From the NCBI RefSeq assembly GCF_021462525.1, contig NZ_JAKEDT010000003.1, forward strand, positions 16,218 to 53,852: DNA of 37,635 nucleotides, given 5' to 3'. A program made the position numbers and the translations under genes. This document shows positions 24,527 to 32,994 of this stretch, piece by piece. A model generated the notes under the pieces. The model was not told the origin of the DNA and did no database searches. It worked only from the letters and a program-made list of their open reading frames with translations. Source of the DNA: Thermus caliditerrae (lineage in GTDB: Bacteria; Deinococcota; Deinococci; Deinococcales; Thermaceae). Numbering within the stretch: position 1 is the first letter of the stretch; the number at the start of each line of letters is the position of its first letter.

Positions 24527-26188
24527 CTAAACCCCCACCCGCTCGGGAACCCGGTAGGCCCAGTAGGCGGGTTTTTCCCCTTTGGGTTCGTTGAGGATCT
24601 CTATCCGCCCCTCGAGGCCCGCCTCCACCGCCTTGAGCTCCTTGAGGTAGTCCATGAAGCTCTCGGCGTCGGAAAAGCCCGTGTCCACCCGGTAGCCCTG
24701 GGCCTCCTTCAAGACGGTGAAGCCGTCCCCCCCGGCGGCGATGAAGTTGTTCACCACCACCCGGTAGGTGGCCTCGAGGTCCAGGGGCTGGTAGCCCTTC
24801 TCCGTCTTCACCTCCACCCGCACCACCCGGTCCCCGGCGGGGCGGGCCAGGTCAAAGGCGTAGCGCAGGCCGGAAACCTGCAGGAAGCGGCCCGCCGCCT
24901 GCTCCCACTGGGACACCCCGTTCTCCAGAGCCGCCTTGATCTCCTTGCCCTTCAGGTCCATGACCACCAGGGTGTTGCCGAAGGGCAGGACCTCGTAGAC
25001 CTTGCCCACGGTGATGGGCCCCTTGGGGATGGAAGCCCGGATGCCGCCGCCGTTTTGCAGGGCGATCTGCACCCCGGCGTTTTTGGTCTTCCACAACATG
25101 CCGTCGGCGATGAGGTTGCCCAGGTTGCTCTCCCGCTTGCGCACGATGGCCCTTTCGCCCACCAGGTCCACCTTGGCCTCGGCGATCACCTGGCTCATAA
25201 GGGCCATCACCGGCTGGGCGTAGGCCAGGAGGGCCTCCTTGGCGAAGAAGTCCTCGGGGGAGACCTCGGGGGTCATGAAGACGGGCTCACCCTTGTAGGC
25301 CAGAAGCTCTCCCTTCTCGTTGAAGGTGACCTCCAAGAGGCCCACCACCTTCCCCCACTCCCAGGCCTGCACCACCAGGACATCCTTGCCCTCGGGGTTT
25401 TTGACCACCGTGGGGTAGGGGCCCGCCGGGGCCAGCTCCTTGTGGGGGAAGCTCCCCAAAAGGGTGTGGGAGTGGCCGCCCACGATCACCTGGGCCCCCA
25501 CCAGCCTCCGGGCCAGCTTCAGGTCCTCGGCGTAGCCCAGGTGGGAGAGGACGATGATCTTGTTCACCCCCTTCCGCAGGAGCTCGTAGACCGCCTTCTG
25601 AGCGCTCTCGTAGGGGTCCAGGAAGTCCACGGTGGGCCCGGGGTTGGCGATCTCCCGGGTGTCGGGGGTGGTGAGGCCGATCACCCCCACCTTCTCCCCG
25701 CCCACCGCCACGATGGCGTAAGGGGCAAAGAGCCCCTTCAGCTTAGGCTCCCGCTCCACCCCCACGTTGGCGGCAACCACCTTGAACCGGGCTCCCTTCA
25801 AAAACTCCGCCAAGGGCCCAGGCCCCAGGTCAAACTCGTGGTTGCCCAGGGCCATTACCCGGTACAGGGCCCGGTGCATGAAGTAGCGGTCGGCCAAGCC
25901 CCGGTACTGGTTGAAGTAGAGGGTGCCCTGGAAGACGTCCCCCGCATCCAAGAAGAGGAGGTTCTTGCGGCCTGCCCGGAGGCGGTCAAAGAAGGCGATG
26001 CGCTGGGCCACGCCCCCCACCTTCACCTTCTGACCCGAAAGGGTCAGCTCTACCGGCTCCAAGTGAGCGTGGGTATCGTTGGTGTGCACCAGGGTGAGGG
26101 TGAAAGCCCCCTGGGCCCGCCCTCCTAGGCCCAGACCCATGGCTCCTAGGGCCACGCCGGTCTTCAATAACGCGCGCCGTTTCACCAT
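24527..26188 (-). CDS. Exported 5'-nucleotidase / UDP-sugar hydrolase family
   Basis: The 553-residue protein has a Tat-like signal (KRRALLKTGVALGAMGLGLGG). The metallophosphoesterase domain shows HTNDTHAHLEP, DAGDVFQGT, ALGNHEFD and GGHSHT, which bind two metals. The C-terminal nucleotidase domain has LGNLIADGML, QNGGGIRASIPKGPIT, LPFGNTLV and AAGGDGF, the substrate-specificity region. It removes phosphate from extracellular nucleotides, allowing phosphate and nucleoside recovery; the family also includes thiosulfohydrolases of the SoxB type, but the nucleotidase C-terminal domain makes that less likely. The ATG at 26188 is chosen over an upstream in-frame start because it begins the Tat signal. 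The promoter carries a direct repeat. Confidence 0.9.
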   Translation of the reverse strand: MVKRRALLKTGVALGAMGLGLGGRAQGAFTLTLVHTNDTHAHLEPVELTLSGQKVKVGGVAQRIAFFDRLRAGRKNLLFLDAGDVFQGTLYFNQYRGLADRYFMHRALYRVMALGNHEFDLGPGPLAEFLKGARFKVVAANVGVEREPKLKGLFAPYAIVAVGGEKVGVIGLTTPDTREIANPGPTVDFLDPYESAQKAVYELLRKGVNKIIVLSHLGYAEDLKLARRLVGAQVIVGGHSHTLLGSFPHKELAPAGPYPTVVKNPEGKDVLVVQAWEWGKVVGLLEVTFNEKGELLAYKGEPVFMTPEVSPEDFFAKEALLAYAQPVMALMSQVIAEAKVDLVGERAIVRKRESNLGNLIADGMLWKTKNAGVQIALQNGGGIRASIPKGPITVGKVYEVLPFGNTLVVMDLKGKEIKAALENGVSQWEQAAGRFLQVSGLRYAFDLARPAGDRVVRVEVKTEKGYQPLDLEATYRVVVNNFIAAGGDGFTVLKEAQGYRVDTGFSDAESFMDYLKELKAVEAGLEGRIEILNEPKGEKPAYWAYRVPERVGV

Positions 26189-26205
26189 AAAGACCACCAA
26201 GGCTA

Positions 26206-26240
26206 AGTCTATCCCACGCCCGGTCAAGGGACGGTCAAGG
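26206..26240 (-). promoter_or_regulatory. 5'-nucleotidase promoter with 11-bp direct repeats (Pho-box-like layout)
   Basis: On the minus strand two copies of CCTTGACCG (26232-26240 and 26221-26229) repeat every 11 bp and end 9 bp before TAGACT (26206-26211). Direct repeats of this period in place of a normal -35 are the layout of PhoB/OmpR-activated promoters. The repeat sequence itself does not match the E. coli Pho box. Confidence 0.45.
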
Positions 26241-26268
26241 CCTGCTCCGGCCGCCGCAGGGGCTGATG

Positions 26269-26282
26269 TGAACAGACGTTCG
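26269..26282. promoter_or_regulatory. Inverted repeat upstream of the glnA promoter
   Basis: TGAACAGACGTTCG contains GAAC-N4-GTTC, a symmetric site 8 bp before the glnA -35. It resembles the Gram-positive LexA box and some TetR-type sites. The regulator is unknown; as far as I recall Thermus has no LexA. Confidence 0.4.
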
Positions 26283-26290
26283 CTTTAGGG

Positions 26291-26320
26291 TTGACAGCAT
26301 GCATACTTTTGCCGTACACT
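26291..26320 (+). promoter_or_regulatory. glnA promoter
   Basis: TTGACA (26291-26296), an 18-bp spacer and TACACT (26315-26320). The predicted leader of about 56 nt contains a TGGG-AAAA-CCCA hairpin, possibly enclosed by AACCCG/CGGGTT, and an AGGAGG ribosome site before the ATG. Confidence 0.7.
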
Positions 26321-26382
26321 TTGCGCAACCCGCCGGGGAAAAGTTGGGAAAACCCAGGCCGGGTTCACACAGGAGGCAAAAG

Positions 26383-27723
26383 ATGGGGTACACCAAGGCA
26401 GAGATCCTCAAAGCGCTACAGGAGGAAAAGGTCAAGTTCCTGCGCCTGCAGATCACCGACATCCTGGGCGTGGTGAAGAACGTGGAGGTGCCGGAGTCCC
26501 AATTCGAGAAGGCCCTGGACGGGGAGATTATGTTCGACGGCTCCTCCATCGAGGGCTTCACCCGCATCGAGGAGTCGGACATGCTCCTCAAGCCGGACTA
26601 CAACACCTTCGTCATCCTCCCCGAGGCCCTGGAAGACCCCGGGCGGGGCCGGGTGGCCCGGCTGATCTGCGACGTGACCTACCCCGACGGCCGCCCCTTC
26701 GAGGGGGACCCCCGGTACGTGCTGAAGCGCCAGGTGGAGCGCCTGCAGAAGCTTGGCTTTGACAACATGTATGCGGGCCCTGAGCCGGAATTTTTCCTCT
26801 TCCTGCGCACGCCTGATGGTTTGCCCACCGTGGAAACCCACGACCGGGCGGGCTACTTCGACCTGGCCCCCATTGATAAAGGGGAGGAGGCCCGTCGGGA
26901 CATGGTCAACGTCTTGGTGGCCATGGGCTTTGAGATCGAGGCTGCCCACCACGAGGTGGCCCCGGGCCAGCACGAGATCGACTTCAAGTACGCCGAGGCC
27001 CTCACCACCGCGGACAACATCGCCACCTTCAAGTGGGTGGTGAAGAAGGTGGCCCTGAACCACGGCCTCCACGCCACCTTCCTGCCCAAGCCCATCCGCG
27101 GCATCAACGGCAGCGGCATGCACACCCACCTCTCCCTCTTCAAGGACGGCCAGAACGCCTTCTATGACCCCGAGGCCGAGTACCAGCTTTCCAAAACCGC
27201 CCTCCACTTCATCGCTGGCCTTCTGGAGCACGCGGAGGGCATGGTGGCCATCACCAACCCCCTGGTGAACTCCTACAAGCGCCTCACCCCTGGGTACGAA
27301 GCCCCCACCAACATCGCCTGGTCGGCAGCCAACCGCTCGGCCATGATCCGCATCCCCGCCCGCCGGGGGGTGGGCACCCGGGCGGAGCTTAGGATGCCCG
27401 ACCCTTCCTCCAACCCCTACCTGGCCCTGGCGGTGATGGCGGCGGCGGCCATGGACGGCATCGAACGCAAGCTCCTGCCCCCGCCCCCCATCCAGCGGAA
27501 CATCTACCAGATGAGCGTGCGGGACCGCCGCAAGCATAAGATCCGCGAGCTTCCCGGCACCCTTAGGGAGGCCCTCGAGGCCCTCAAGAAGGACCCGGTG
27601 ATCCGCGAGGCCCTGGGAGAGCACGTCTACACCCACTTCCTCCAGGCCAAGCAGATGGAGTGGGACGACTACCGGGTCACGGTCCACCAGTGGGAGCTGG
27701 ACCAGTACCTGGCCACATACTGA
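26383..27723 (+). CDS. glnA: Glutamine synthetase, type I (GSI-alpha class)
   Basis: GlnA makes glutamine from glutamate, ammonia and ATP in a cytosolic dodecamer. The 446-residue length matches the Bacillus-type alpha class. Motifs: [10 protein letters not shown], the metal-binding [20 protein letters not shown] (ATP/glutamate site), [24 protein letters not shown] and the C-terminal NIYQMS. The longer beta-type insertion used with adenylylation control is absent, so feedback or transcriptional control is more likely. The ATG at 26383 follows ACAGGAGGCAAAAG; an upstream in-frame ATG at 26299 lies within the promoter and is rejected. It is divergent from the 5'-nucleotidase and followed by a double hairpin. 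Confidence 0.96.
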   Translation: MGYTKAEILKALQEEKVKFLRLQITDILGVVKNVEVPESQFEKALDGEIMFDGSSIEGFTRIEESDMLLKPDYNTFVILPEALEDPGRGRVARLICDVTYPDGRPFEGDPRYVLKRQVERLQKLGFDNMYAGPEPEFFLFLRTPDGLPTVETHDRAGYFDLAPIDKGEEARRDMVNVLVAMGFEIEAAHHEVAPGQHEIDFKYAEALTTADNIATFKWVVKKVALNHGLHATFLPKPIRGINGSGMHTHLSLFKDGQNAFYDPEAEYQLSKTALHFIAGLLEHAEGMVAITNPLVNSYKRLTPGYEAPTNIAWSAANRSAMIRIPARRGVGTRAELRMPDPSSNPYLALAVMAAAAMDGIERKLLPPPPIQRNIYQMSVRDRRKHKIRELPGTLREALEALKKDPVIREALGEHVYTHFLQAKQMEWDDYRVTVHQWELDQYLATY

Positions 27724-27735
27724 GTAGGGGTATTC

Positions 27736-27778
27736 GCCCCCCTGCCGCAGGGTAGGGGGGCCTGACCCACAGGTCAGG
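27736..27778 (+). terminator. Double hairpin terminator after glnA
   Basis: GCCCCCCT (27736-27743) pairs with AGGGGGGC (27754-27761), followed by a second stem CCTGACC-CACA-GGTCAGG (27761-27778) and CATAAACTTT. The second hairpin with its AT-rich tail probably does most of the termination. Confidence 0.65.
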
Positions 27779-27798
27779 CATAAACTTTCACGGGGGCA

Positions 27799-27829
27799 TT
27801 GACAAGGCCCGCTACCCCCCCCTTAGAAT
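27799..27829 (+). promoter_or_regulatory. Promoter of the branched-chain amino-acid transporter operon
   Basis: TTGACA (27799-27804) and TAGAAT (27824-27829) are both near consensus but separated by 19 bp, longer than the usual 17. A long spacer can mean dependence on an activator. The ribosome site AAGGAGGTG precedes the ATG at 27868. Confidence 0.6.
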
Positions 27830-27867
27830 GGGGCCGCAACGCGAACGCGTGCCTTAAGGAGGTGCAT

Positions 27868-29040
27868 ATGAGGAAAATCGGCATCCTGGTAGCAGGTGTA
27901 GCCGCCCTGGGTATGGCCCTGGGCCAGGCCAACGTCATCAAGATCGCCACCCAGTCCCCCCTCTCCGGCCCCCAGGCCGCCCTGGGCGAGCAGATTAAGT
28001 TGGGGGCAGAGCTGGCGGTGGAGGAGGCCAAGGCCAAGTTCAAGGCCCTGGGCTTTGACCTGGTCCTGGTGCCCTACGATGACCAGGCCAACCCCGACGT
28101 GGGCGTGGCCAACGCCAACCGCATCATCAACGACCCCGACATCCTGGGCGTGGTGGGCCACCTGAACTCCGGCGTGGCCATCCCCTCCAGCGAGGTCTAC
28201 GCCCGGGTGAACCTGGCCATGGTCTCCCCCGCCAACACCAACCCCCGGGTCACCGACCGTAGGCTCCCCAACGTGAACCGCATCTGCGGGCGGGACGACG
28301 TACAGGGGCCCGTGGGCGCCGAGTACGCCTTCAACAACCTGAAGGTGAAAAACGTCTTCATCATCCACGACAAGACCGCCTACGGCCAGGGCCTGGCAGA
28401 GGAGTTCAAGAAGCGCCTCGAGGCCCTGGGGGGCAAGGCGGTGGCCTTCGTGGGCACGGAGGAAACCTCCAACTTCGTGCCCATCATCAACCAGATCCGC
28501 GGCGCCCGGCCCACGCCTGAGCTCATCTACTTCGGCGGCATCTACAGCCAGATCGGCCCCTTCGTGAAGCAGCTCCGCGAGCGCGGCCTCAAGACCCGGC
28601 TCATGGGCGGCGACGGTCTGGACGCCAGCGAGTTCGTGCGCCTGGCAGGCAAGGAAAACGCCGCCGGCACCTTCTACACCACGGTGGCTGGCCCCGTTTC
28701 CGCCTTCCCCAAGGCCAGGGCCGTGGCCCAGCGCTTCAAACAGAAGTACGGCAAGGACATGGAGGGCTTCGGCATCTACGCCTACGACGCCGCCAACGTG
28801 ATCCTTACCGCCCTGGAGAACGCCATCAAGGCCGCGGGCAACAAGAAGCCCACCCGGGAGCAGGTGGCCCAGGCGGTGCGCCAGGTCAAGATGGAGGGGC
28901 TCACCGGCACCATCGAGTTTGACGACAAGGGCGACAACAAGAAGGCCAAGTACTTCGTCATGCAGGTGGCCTCCACCGGCAACTGGGCCGACAACAAGCT
29001 GATCCGCGTCATCGAGATGGCGGCCCCAGGCGCCAAGTAG
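27868..29040 (+). CDS. livK: Branched-chain amino-acid ABC transporter substrate-binding protein
   Basis: The 390-residue exported protein starts MRKIGILVAGVAALGMALGQ, a Sec signal. The mature part is a type I periplasmic binding protein of the Leu/Ile/Val family: VIKIATQSPLSGPQAALGEQIKLGAELAVEEA, DDQANPDVGVANANRIIND, VGHLNSGVAIPSSEVY, DKTAYGQGLAEEFK and FGIYAYDAANVI. It delivers the ligand to the LivHM permease encoded next; the exact amino acid cannot be told, since the family also includes urea and amide binders. The start is set by AAGGAGGTG 7 bp upstream and by the signal peptide. A perfect hairpin follows the stop. Confidence 0.93.
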   Translation: MRKIGILVAGVAALGMALGQANVIKIATQSPLSGPQAALGEQIKLGAELAVEEAKAKFKALGFDLVLVPYDDQANPDVGVANANRIINDPDILGVVGHLNSGVAIPSSEVYARVNLAMVSPANTNPRVTDRRLPNVNRICGRDDVQGPVGAEYAFNNLKVKNVFIIHDKTAYGQGLAEEFKKRLEALGGKAVAFVGTEETSNFVPIINQIRGARPTPELIYFGGIYSQIGPFVKQLRERGLKTRLMGGDGLDASEFVRLAGKENAAGTFYTTVAGPVSAFPKARAVAQRFKQKYGKDMEGFGIYAYDAANVILTALENAIKAAGNKKPTREQVAQAVRQVKMEGLTGTIEFDDKGDNKKAKYFVMQVASTGNWADNKLIRVIEMAAPGAK

Positions 29041-29056
29041 CGCCAGGGATACTCTA

Positions 29057-29084
29057 AAGGGGGTGGCCCCAAGGCCACCCCCTT
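29057..29084 (+). terminator. Hairpin between livK and livH (attenuator)
   Basis: A perfect 12-bp stem AAGGGGGTGGCC / GGCCACCCCCTT with a CCAA loop. No T-tract follows (GGTTCGG). It is probably a partial terminator or 3' stabiliser that keeps binding-protein mRNA in excess. Confidence 0.65.
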
Positions 29085-29105
29085 GGTTCGGAGAAAGGAG
29101 GTAGC

Positions 29106-30074
29106 TTGCTGGAGCAGATCCTAACCCTGTTGCCCCAGGTGATCTTTGACGGGCTCATCCTGGGCTTCGTCTACGCCATGGTGGCCCTGGGGTACACCAT
29201 GGTCTACGGCGTCTTAGAGCTCATCAACTTCGCCCACTCCGAGATCTTCATGATCGGGGCGGTGGTGGGGGTGGAGGTCTTCCGCTACCTGGCCCCTCAG
29301 GTGGAGAATGGCCTCCTCCTTCTTCTTCTCGCCCTGGTCCTGGGTGGGGCGGTGGCGGGGATCACCGCTATCCTGGTGGAGCGCTTTGCCTACCGCCCCT
29401 TGCGCAAACGGGGCACCACCAACCGGCTGGTTCCCCTCATCACCGCCATCGGGGTTTCCTTCATCCTCCAGGACCTGGTCCGCCTCATCGAGGGCCTCTG
29501 GCACAACGAGTTCTTCCTGCGCATGCGCACCGTGGAGGACCTCGAGGGCTCGGTGGAGCTCTTCGAGGGGGCCATCTTCGCCCAGAACAAGTCCTTCATC
29601 CTCATGGGCGTTTCCATCCTCATGCTGGTGGGCCTCACCTATCTGGTGAACCGCACCAAGCTGGGGGTGGCCATCCGCGCCGTGGCCCAGGACCTCTCCA
29701 CCGCCAGCCTCATGGGCATTGACCCGGACCGCATCATCTCCCGCACCTTCCTCATCGGGGGTTCCCTGGGCGGGGTGGCAGGAGTGCTTTTTGCCCTGCA
29801 GTACACCACCATCACCCCGTACGTGGGCTTCCTGCCCGGCCTCAAGGCCTTCACCGCCGCCGTCTTGGGGGGCATCGGCAACATCCCCGGGGCCATGGTG
29901 GGTGGGCTGGTGCTGGGCCAGCTGGAAAACTTCTTCGGCACCTACCTGCCCATCCTGACCAACGGGAACTTCGGCACCGAGTACAAGGACGTGGTGGCCT
30001 TCTTGATCCTCATCCTCATCCTGCTCCTCAGGCCGCAAGGCCTCCTGGGGCAGGTGGTCAAGGAGAAGGTATGA
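29106..30074 (+). CDS. livH: Branched-chain amino-acid ABC transporter permease LivH
   Basis: The 322-residue inner-membrane protein has about eight hydrophobic segments and LivH signatures: GLILGFVYAMVALGYTMVYGVLELINFAHSE at the start, ERFAYRPLRKRG, the EAA-like loop AVAQDLSTASLMGIDPDRI and GGLVLGQLEN near the end. It forms the channel with LivM. The start is TTG with AGGAGG 4 bp upstream. Its stop overlaps livM (ATGA). Confidence 0.94.
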   Translation: MLEQILTLLPQVIFDGLILGFVYAMVALGYTMVYGVLELINFAHSEIFMIGAVVGVEVFRYLAPQVENGLLLLLLALVLGGAVAGITAILVERFAYRPLRKRGTTNRLVPLITAIGVSFILQDLVRLIEGLWHNEFFLRMRTVEDLEGSVELFEGAIFAQNKSFILMGVSILMLVGLTYLVNRTKLGVAIRAVAQDLSTASLMGIDPDRIISRTFLIGGSLGGVAGVLFALQYTTITPYVGFLPGLKAFTAAVLGGIGNIPGAMVGGLVLGQLENFFGTYLPILTNGNFGTEYKDVVAFLILILILLLRPQGLLGQVVKEKV

Positions 30075-31402
30075 GCGCCCTATCCCTCCTCCTCAGCCTG
30101 GCCTTCCTGGCCCTGGCCTTCCTGGCGCCAGGGGCCCTTGCCAACCTCTTCGGCCTGGGGGCCCTGGCGGTGGCCACCTTTGTCCGCCTCTCCCCCCAGG
30201 GGCGCACCCTAAACCTGGCCCTCCTCACCCTGGCCTTCACCCTGGGCCTCATGCGCTCAGGGAACACCTTGGGCCTCATCGGCCTGGTGGGCATCCTGGT
30301 GGCCCTCACCACCTTGCCCCGGATCCCCACCTGGGTGCGGGCCCTCCTGGGCCTAGCCATCCTCCTCCTCTCCGTACCTTTGGCGGGCTTTGCCAACACC
30401 TTCGTCTTTGAGCTGGGCATCCAGATCGGCATCTACGCGGCCATGGCCCTGGGCCTCAACGTGGTGGTGGGGATGGCGGGCCTTCTGGACCTGGGCTACG
30501 CCGCCTTCTTCGCCGTCGGAGCCTACACCTGGGCCATCTTCGGCTCCGAGCAGGCCAAGAACTTCATGCAGGGGAACTTCCCCTTGCCCGGCGAGTACAT
30601 GTACCTCTTCATGGGGATCGCCATCGTCACCACCGCCCTCACCGGCCTCCTCATCGGCCTGCCCGCGCTGCGCCTCCGGGGGGACTACCTGGCCATCGTC
30701 ACCCTGGGTCTGGGGGAGGTGGTGCGCATCCTGGCCAACAACCTGGACCACCCCGTCAACTTCACCAACGGCCCTCAGGGCATCACCCCTGTGCAACGCC
30801 CCCCTATCGATTGGTTCCGGGAACTTATGGCGGCCATTGGGGTGCGCCTGGACCAGACCACGGACTACCAGCTCTTCTTCTACTTCCTGGTGCTGGTGAT
30901 GATCGGCCTAGTGGTGCTGGTCAACCTAAACCTGGCCAACTCCCGCTTCGGCCGGGCCTGGGTGGCCATCCGGGAGGACGAGATCGCCGCCCGCTCCATG
31001 GGCATCCCCCTCCTGCCCACCAAGCTCCTGGCCTTCATGACCGGGGCCGCCTTCTCCGGGGTGATGGGGGTCATCTTCGCCGCCCAGCGCACCTTCGTCT
31101 CGCCCGAGTCCTTCACCCTCCTGGCCTCCATCACCATCCTGGGCATGGTGATCCTGGGCGGCATGGGCTCCATCCCCGGGGCCATCCTGGGGGCCGCGGC
31201 CCTTACCATCCTCAACCTGGACATCCTCAAGACCTTCAGCGAGTTCGTGCGCACCAGCCTGCCCCAGATTCCTAGCCAGGTGGACCCCGCCAAGTACGAG
31301 CGCCTGGTCTTCGGCCTGATCCTGGTCTTGATGATGATCTTCCGCCCCGAAGGCCTCATCCCCGAAAAGCGCCACCGGGCGGAGATGGAGGAGGGAGCAT
31401 GA
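30071..31402 (+). CDS. livM: Branched-chain amino-acid ABC transporter permease LivM
   Basis: The 443-residue membrane protein has an extra hydrophobic N-terminal region (about 1-110) before the conserved core IYAAMALGLNVVVGMAGLLDLGYAAFFAVGAY. The EAA-type loop WVAIREDEIAARSMGI, which docks on the ATPases, and GGMGSIPGAILGAA near the C terminus confirm LivM. Like E. coli LivM it is longer than minimal family members. The ATG overlaps livH and its stop overlaps livG by 4 bp each, so the four genes are translated as a chain. Confidence 0.94.
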   Translation: MSALSLLLSLAFLALAFLAPGALANLFGLGALAVATFVRLSPQGRTLNLALLTLAFTLGLMRSGNTLGLIGLVGILVALTTLPRIPTWVRALLGLAILLLSVPLAGFANTFVFELGIQIGIYAAMALGLNVVVGMAGLLDLGYAAFFAVGAYTWAIFGSEQAKNFMQGNFPLPGEYMYLFMGIAIVTTALTGLLIGLPALRLRGDYLAIVTLGLGEVVRILANNLDHPVNFTNGPQGITPVQRPPIDWFRELMAAIGVRLDQTTDYQLFFYFLVLVMIGLVVLVNLNLANSRFGRAWVAIREDEIAARSMGIPLLPTKLLAFMTGAAFSGVMGVIFAAQRTFVSPESFTLLASITILGMVILGGMGSIPGAILGAAALTILNLDILKTFSEFVRTSLPQIPSQVDPAKYERLVFGLILVLMMIFRPEGLIPEKRHRAEMEEGA

Positions 31403-32174
31403 AGGCCCTCGAGGTCACCCACGCCACCAAGCGCTTCGGGGGGCTCGTGGCGGTGAACGACGTGAGCCTTACCGTGAACCAGGGGGAAATCTTCTCCGTC
31501 ATCGGTCCCAACGGGGCAGGCAAGACCACCTTCTTCAACCTCCTCACGGGCATCTACGCTCCCGACGAGGGGAGAATCCTCCTCTTCGGCAAGGACATCA
31601 CCGGTTTCCCCCCAGACCGCGTGGCCAAGGAGGGGGTGGGGCGCACCTTCCAGAACATCCGCCTCTTCGGGGCCATGACCGTTCTGGAAAATCTTCTGGT
31701 GGGCATGCACATCCATATTCGCGTCCCCTACTTCCACGCGGTCTTCCGCACTCCCCTGGCCCGGCGGGAGGAGAAGAGGGCGGAGGAAGAGGCCAAGAGG
31801 CTTCTGGAGTACGTGGGCCTTCTTCACCGCAAGGACGAGCTGGCCAAAAACCTGCCCTACGGGGAGCAGCGCAAGTTGGAGATCGCCCGGGCCCTGGCCC
31901 TGAAACCCAGGCTCCTCCTCCTGGACGAGCCCGCCGCGGGCATGAACCCCAAGGAAACCGAGGAGCTGCAGGCCTTCATCCAAAAGCTGCGGGAAGAGCT
32001 CGGGGTGACCATCGTCCTCATCGAGCACGACATGCGCCTGGTGATGCGCATCTCCCACCGCATCGCCGTGCTGGAGTACGGCTCCAAGATCGCCGAGGGG
32101 ACCCCGGAAGAGGTGCGTACCAACCCCAGGGTCATCGAGGCCTACCTGGGCAAGGGGGCCGCAGGGGGTGGGGC

Positions 32175-32178
<4 letters not shown>
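31399..32178 (+). CDS. livG: Branched-chain amino-acid ABC transporter ATPase LivG
   Basis: The 259-residue cytosolic ATPase has Walker A GPNGAGKTT (36-44), a long helical insert with FRTPLARREEKRAEEEAKRLL typical of LivG, the signature LPYGEQRKLEIARAL, Walker B LLLDEPAAGMN and the switch His in IEHDMRLV. It pairs with LivF to power LivHM. It overlaps its neighbours on both sides by 4 bp. Confidence 0.96.
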
Positions 32179-32888
<710 letters not shown>

Positions 32889-32922
32889 ACCGCCTACCCA
32901 GCCTTATACCCTATACCCAAGC

Positions 32923-32952
32923 TTGCGCTCCCCCATGGGAGCGCTTTATACT
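32923..32952 (+). promoter_or_regulatory. Promoter of the peptide-transporter operon, built over the liv terminator
   Basis: TTGCGC (32923-32928), an 18-bp spacer and TATACT (32947-32952). The spacer is almost entirely the 20-bp dyad 32925-32944, so a protein bound there would block the promoter. The leader of about 35 nt contains AAAGGAG before the ATG at 32995. Confidence 0.55.
32925..32944 (+). terminator. Intrinsic terminator of the liv operon
   Basis: The perfect 8-bp stem GCGCTCCC / GGGAGCGC with a CCAT loop is followed by TTTATACTT. It ends the livF transcript and overlaps the next promoter. Confidence 0.75.
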
Positions 32953-32994
32953 TGGTCCGGCACGACAAGGGGAACAACCCCGGAAAGGAGCGCT

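Noticed and set aside
26269..26282. True LexA/SOS box
   Set aside because: glnA is not an SOS gene and, to my knowledge, Thermus lacks LexA; kept only as an unassigned dyad.
26416..27687. A 423-codon open frame antisense to glnA
   Set aside because: The same codon-bias artefact, opposite a highly conserved enzyme.
27736..27778. Tandem hairpins after glnA as a CRISPR or riboswitch-like element
   Set aside because: Only two unrelated stems lie just after a stop codon, with no repeat-spacer pattern and no conserved aptamer core; a terminator explains them.
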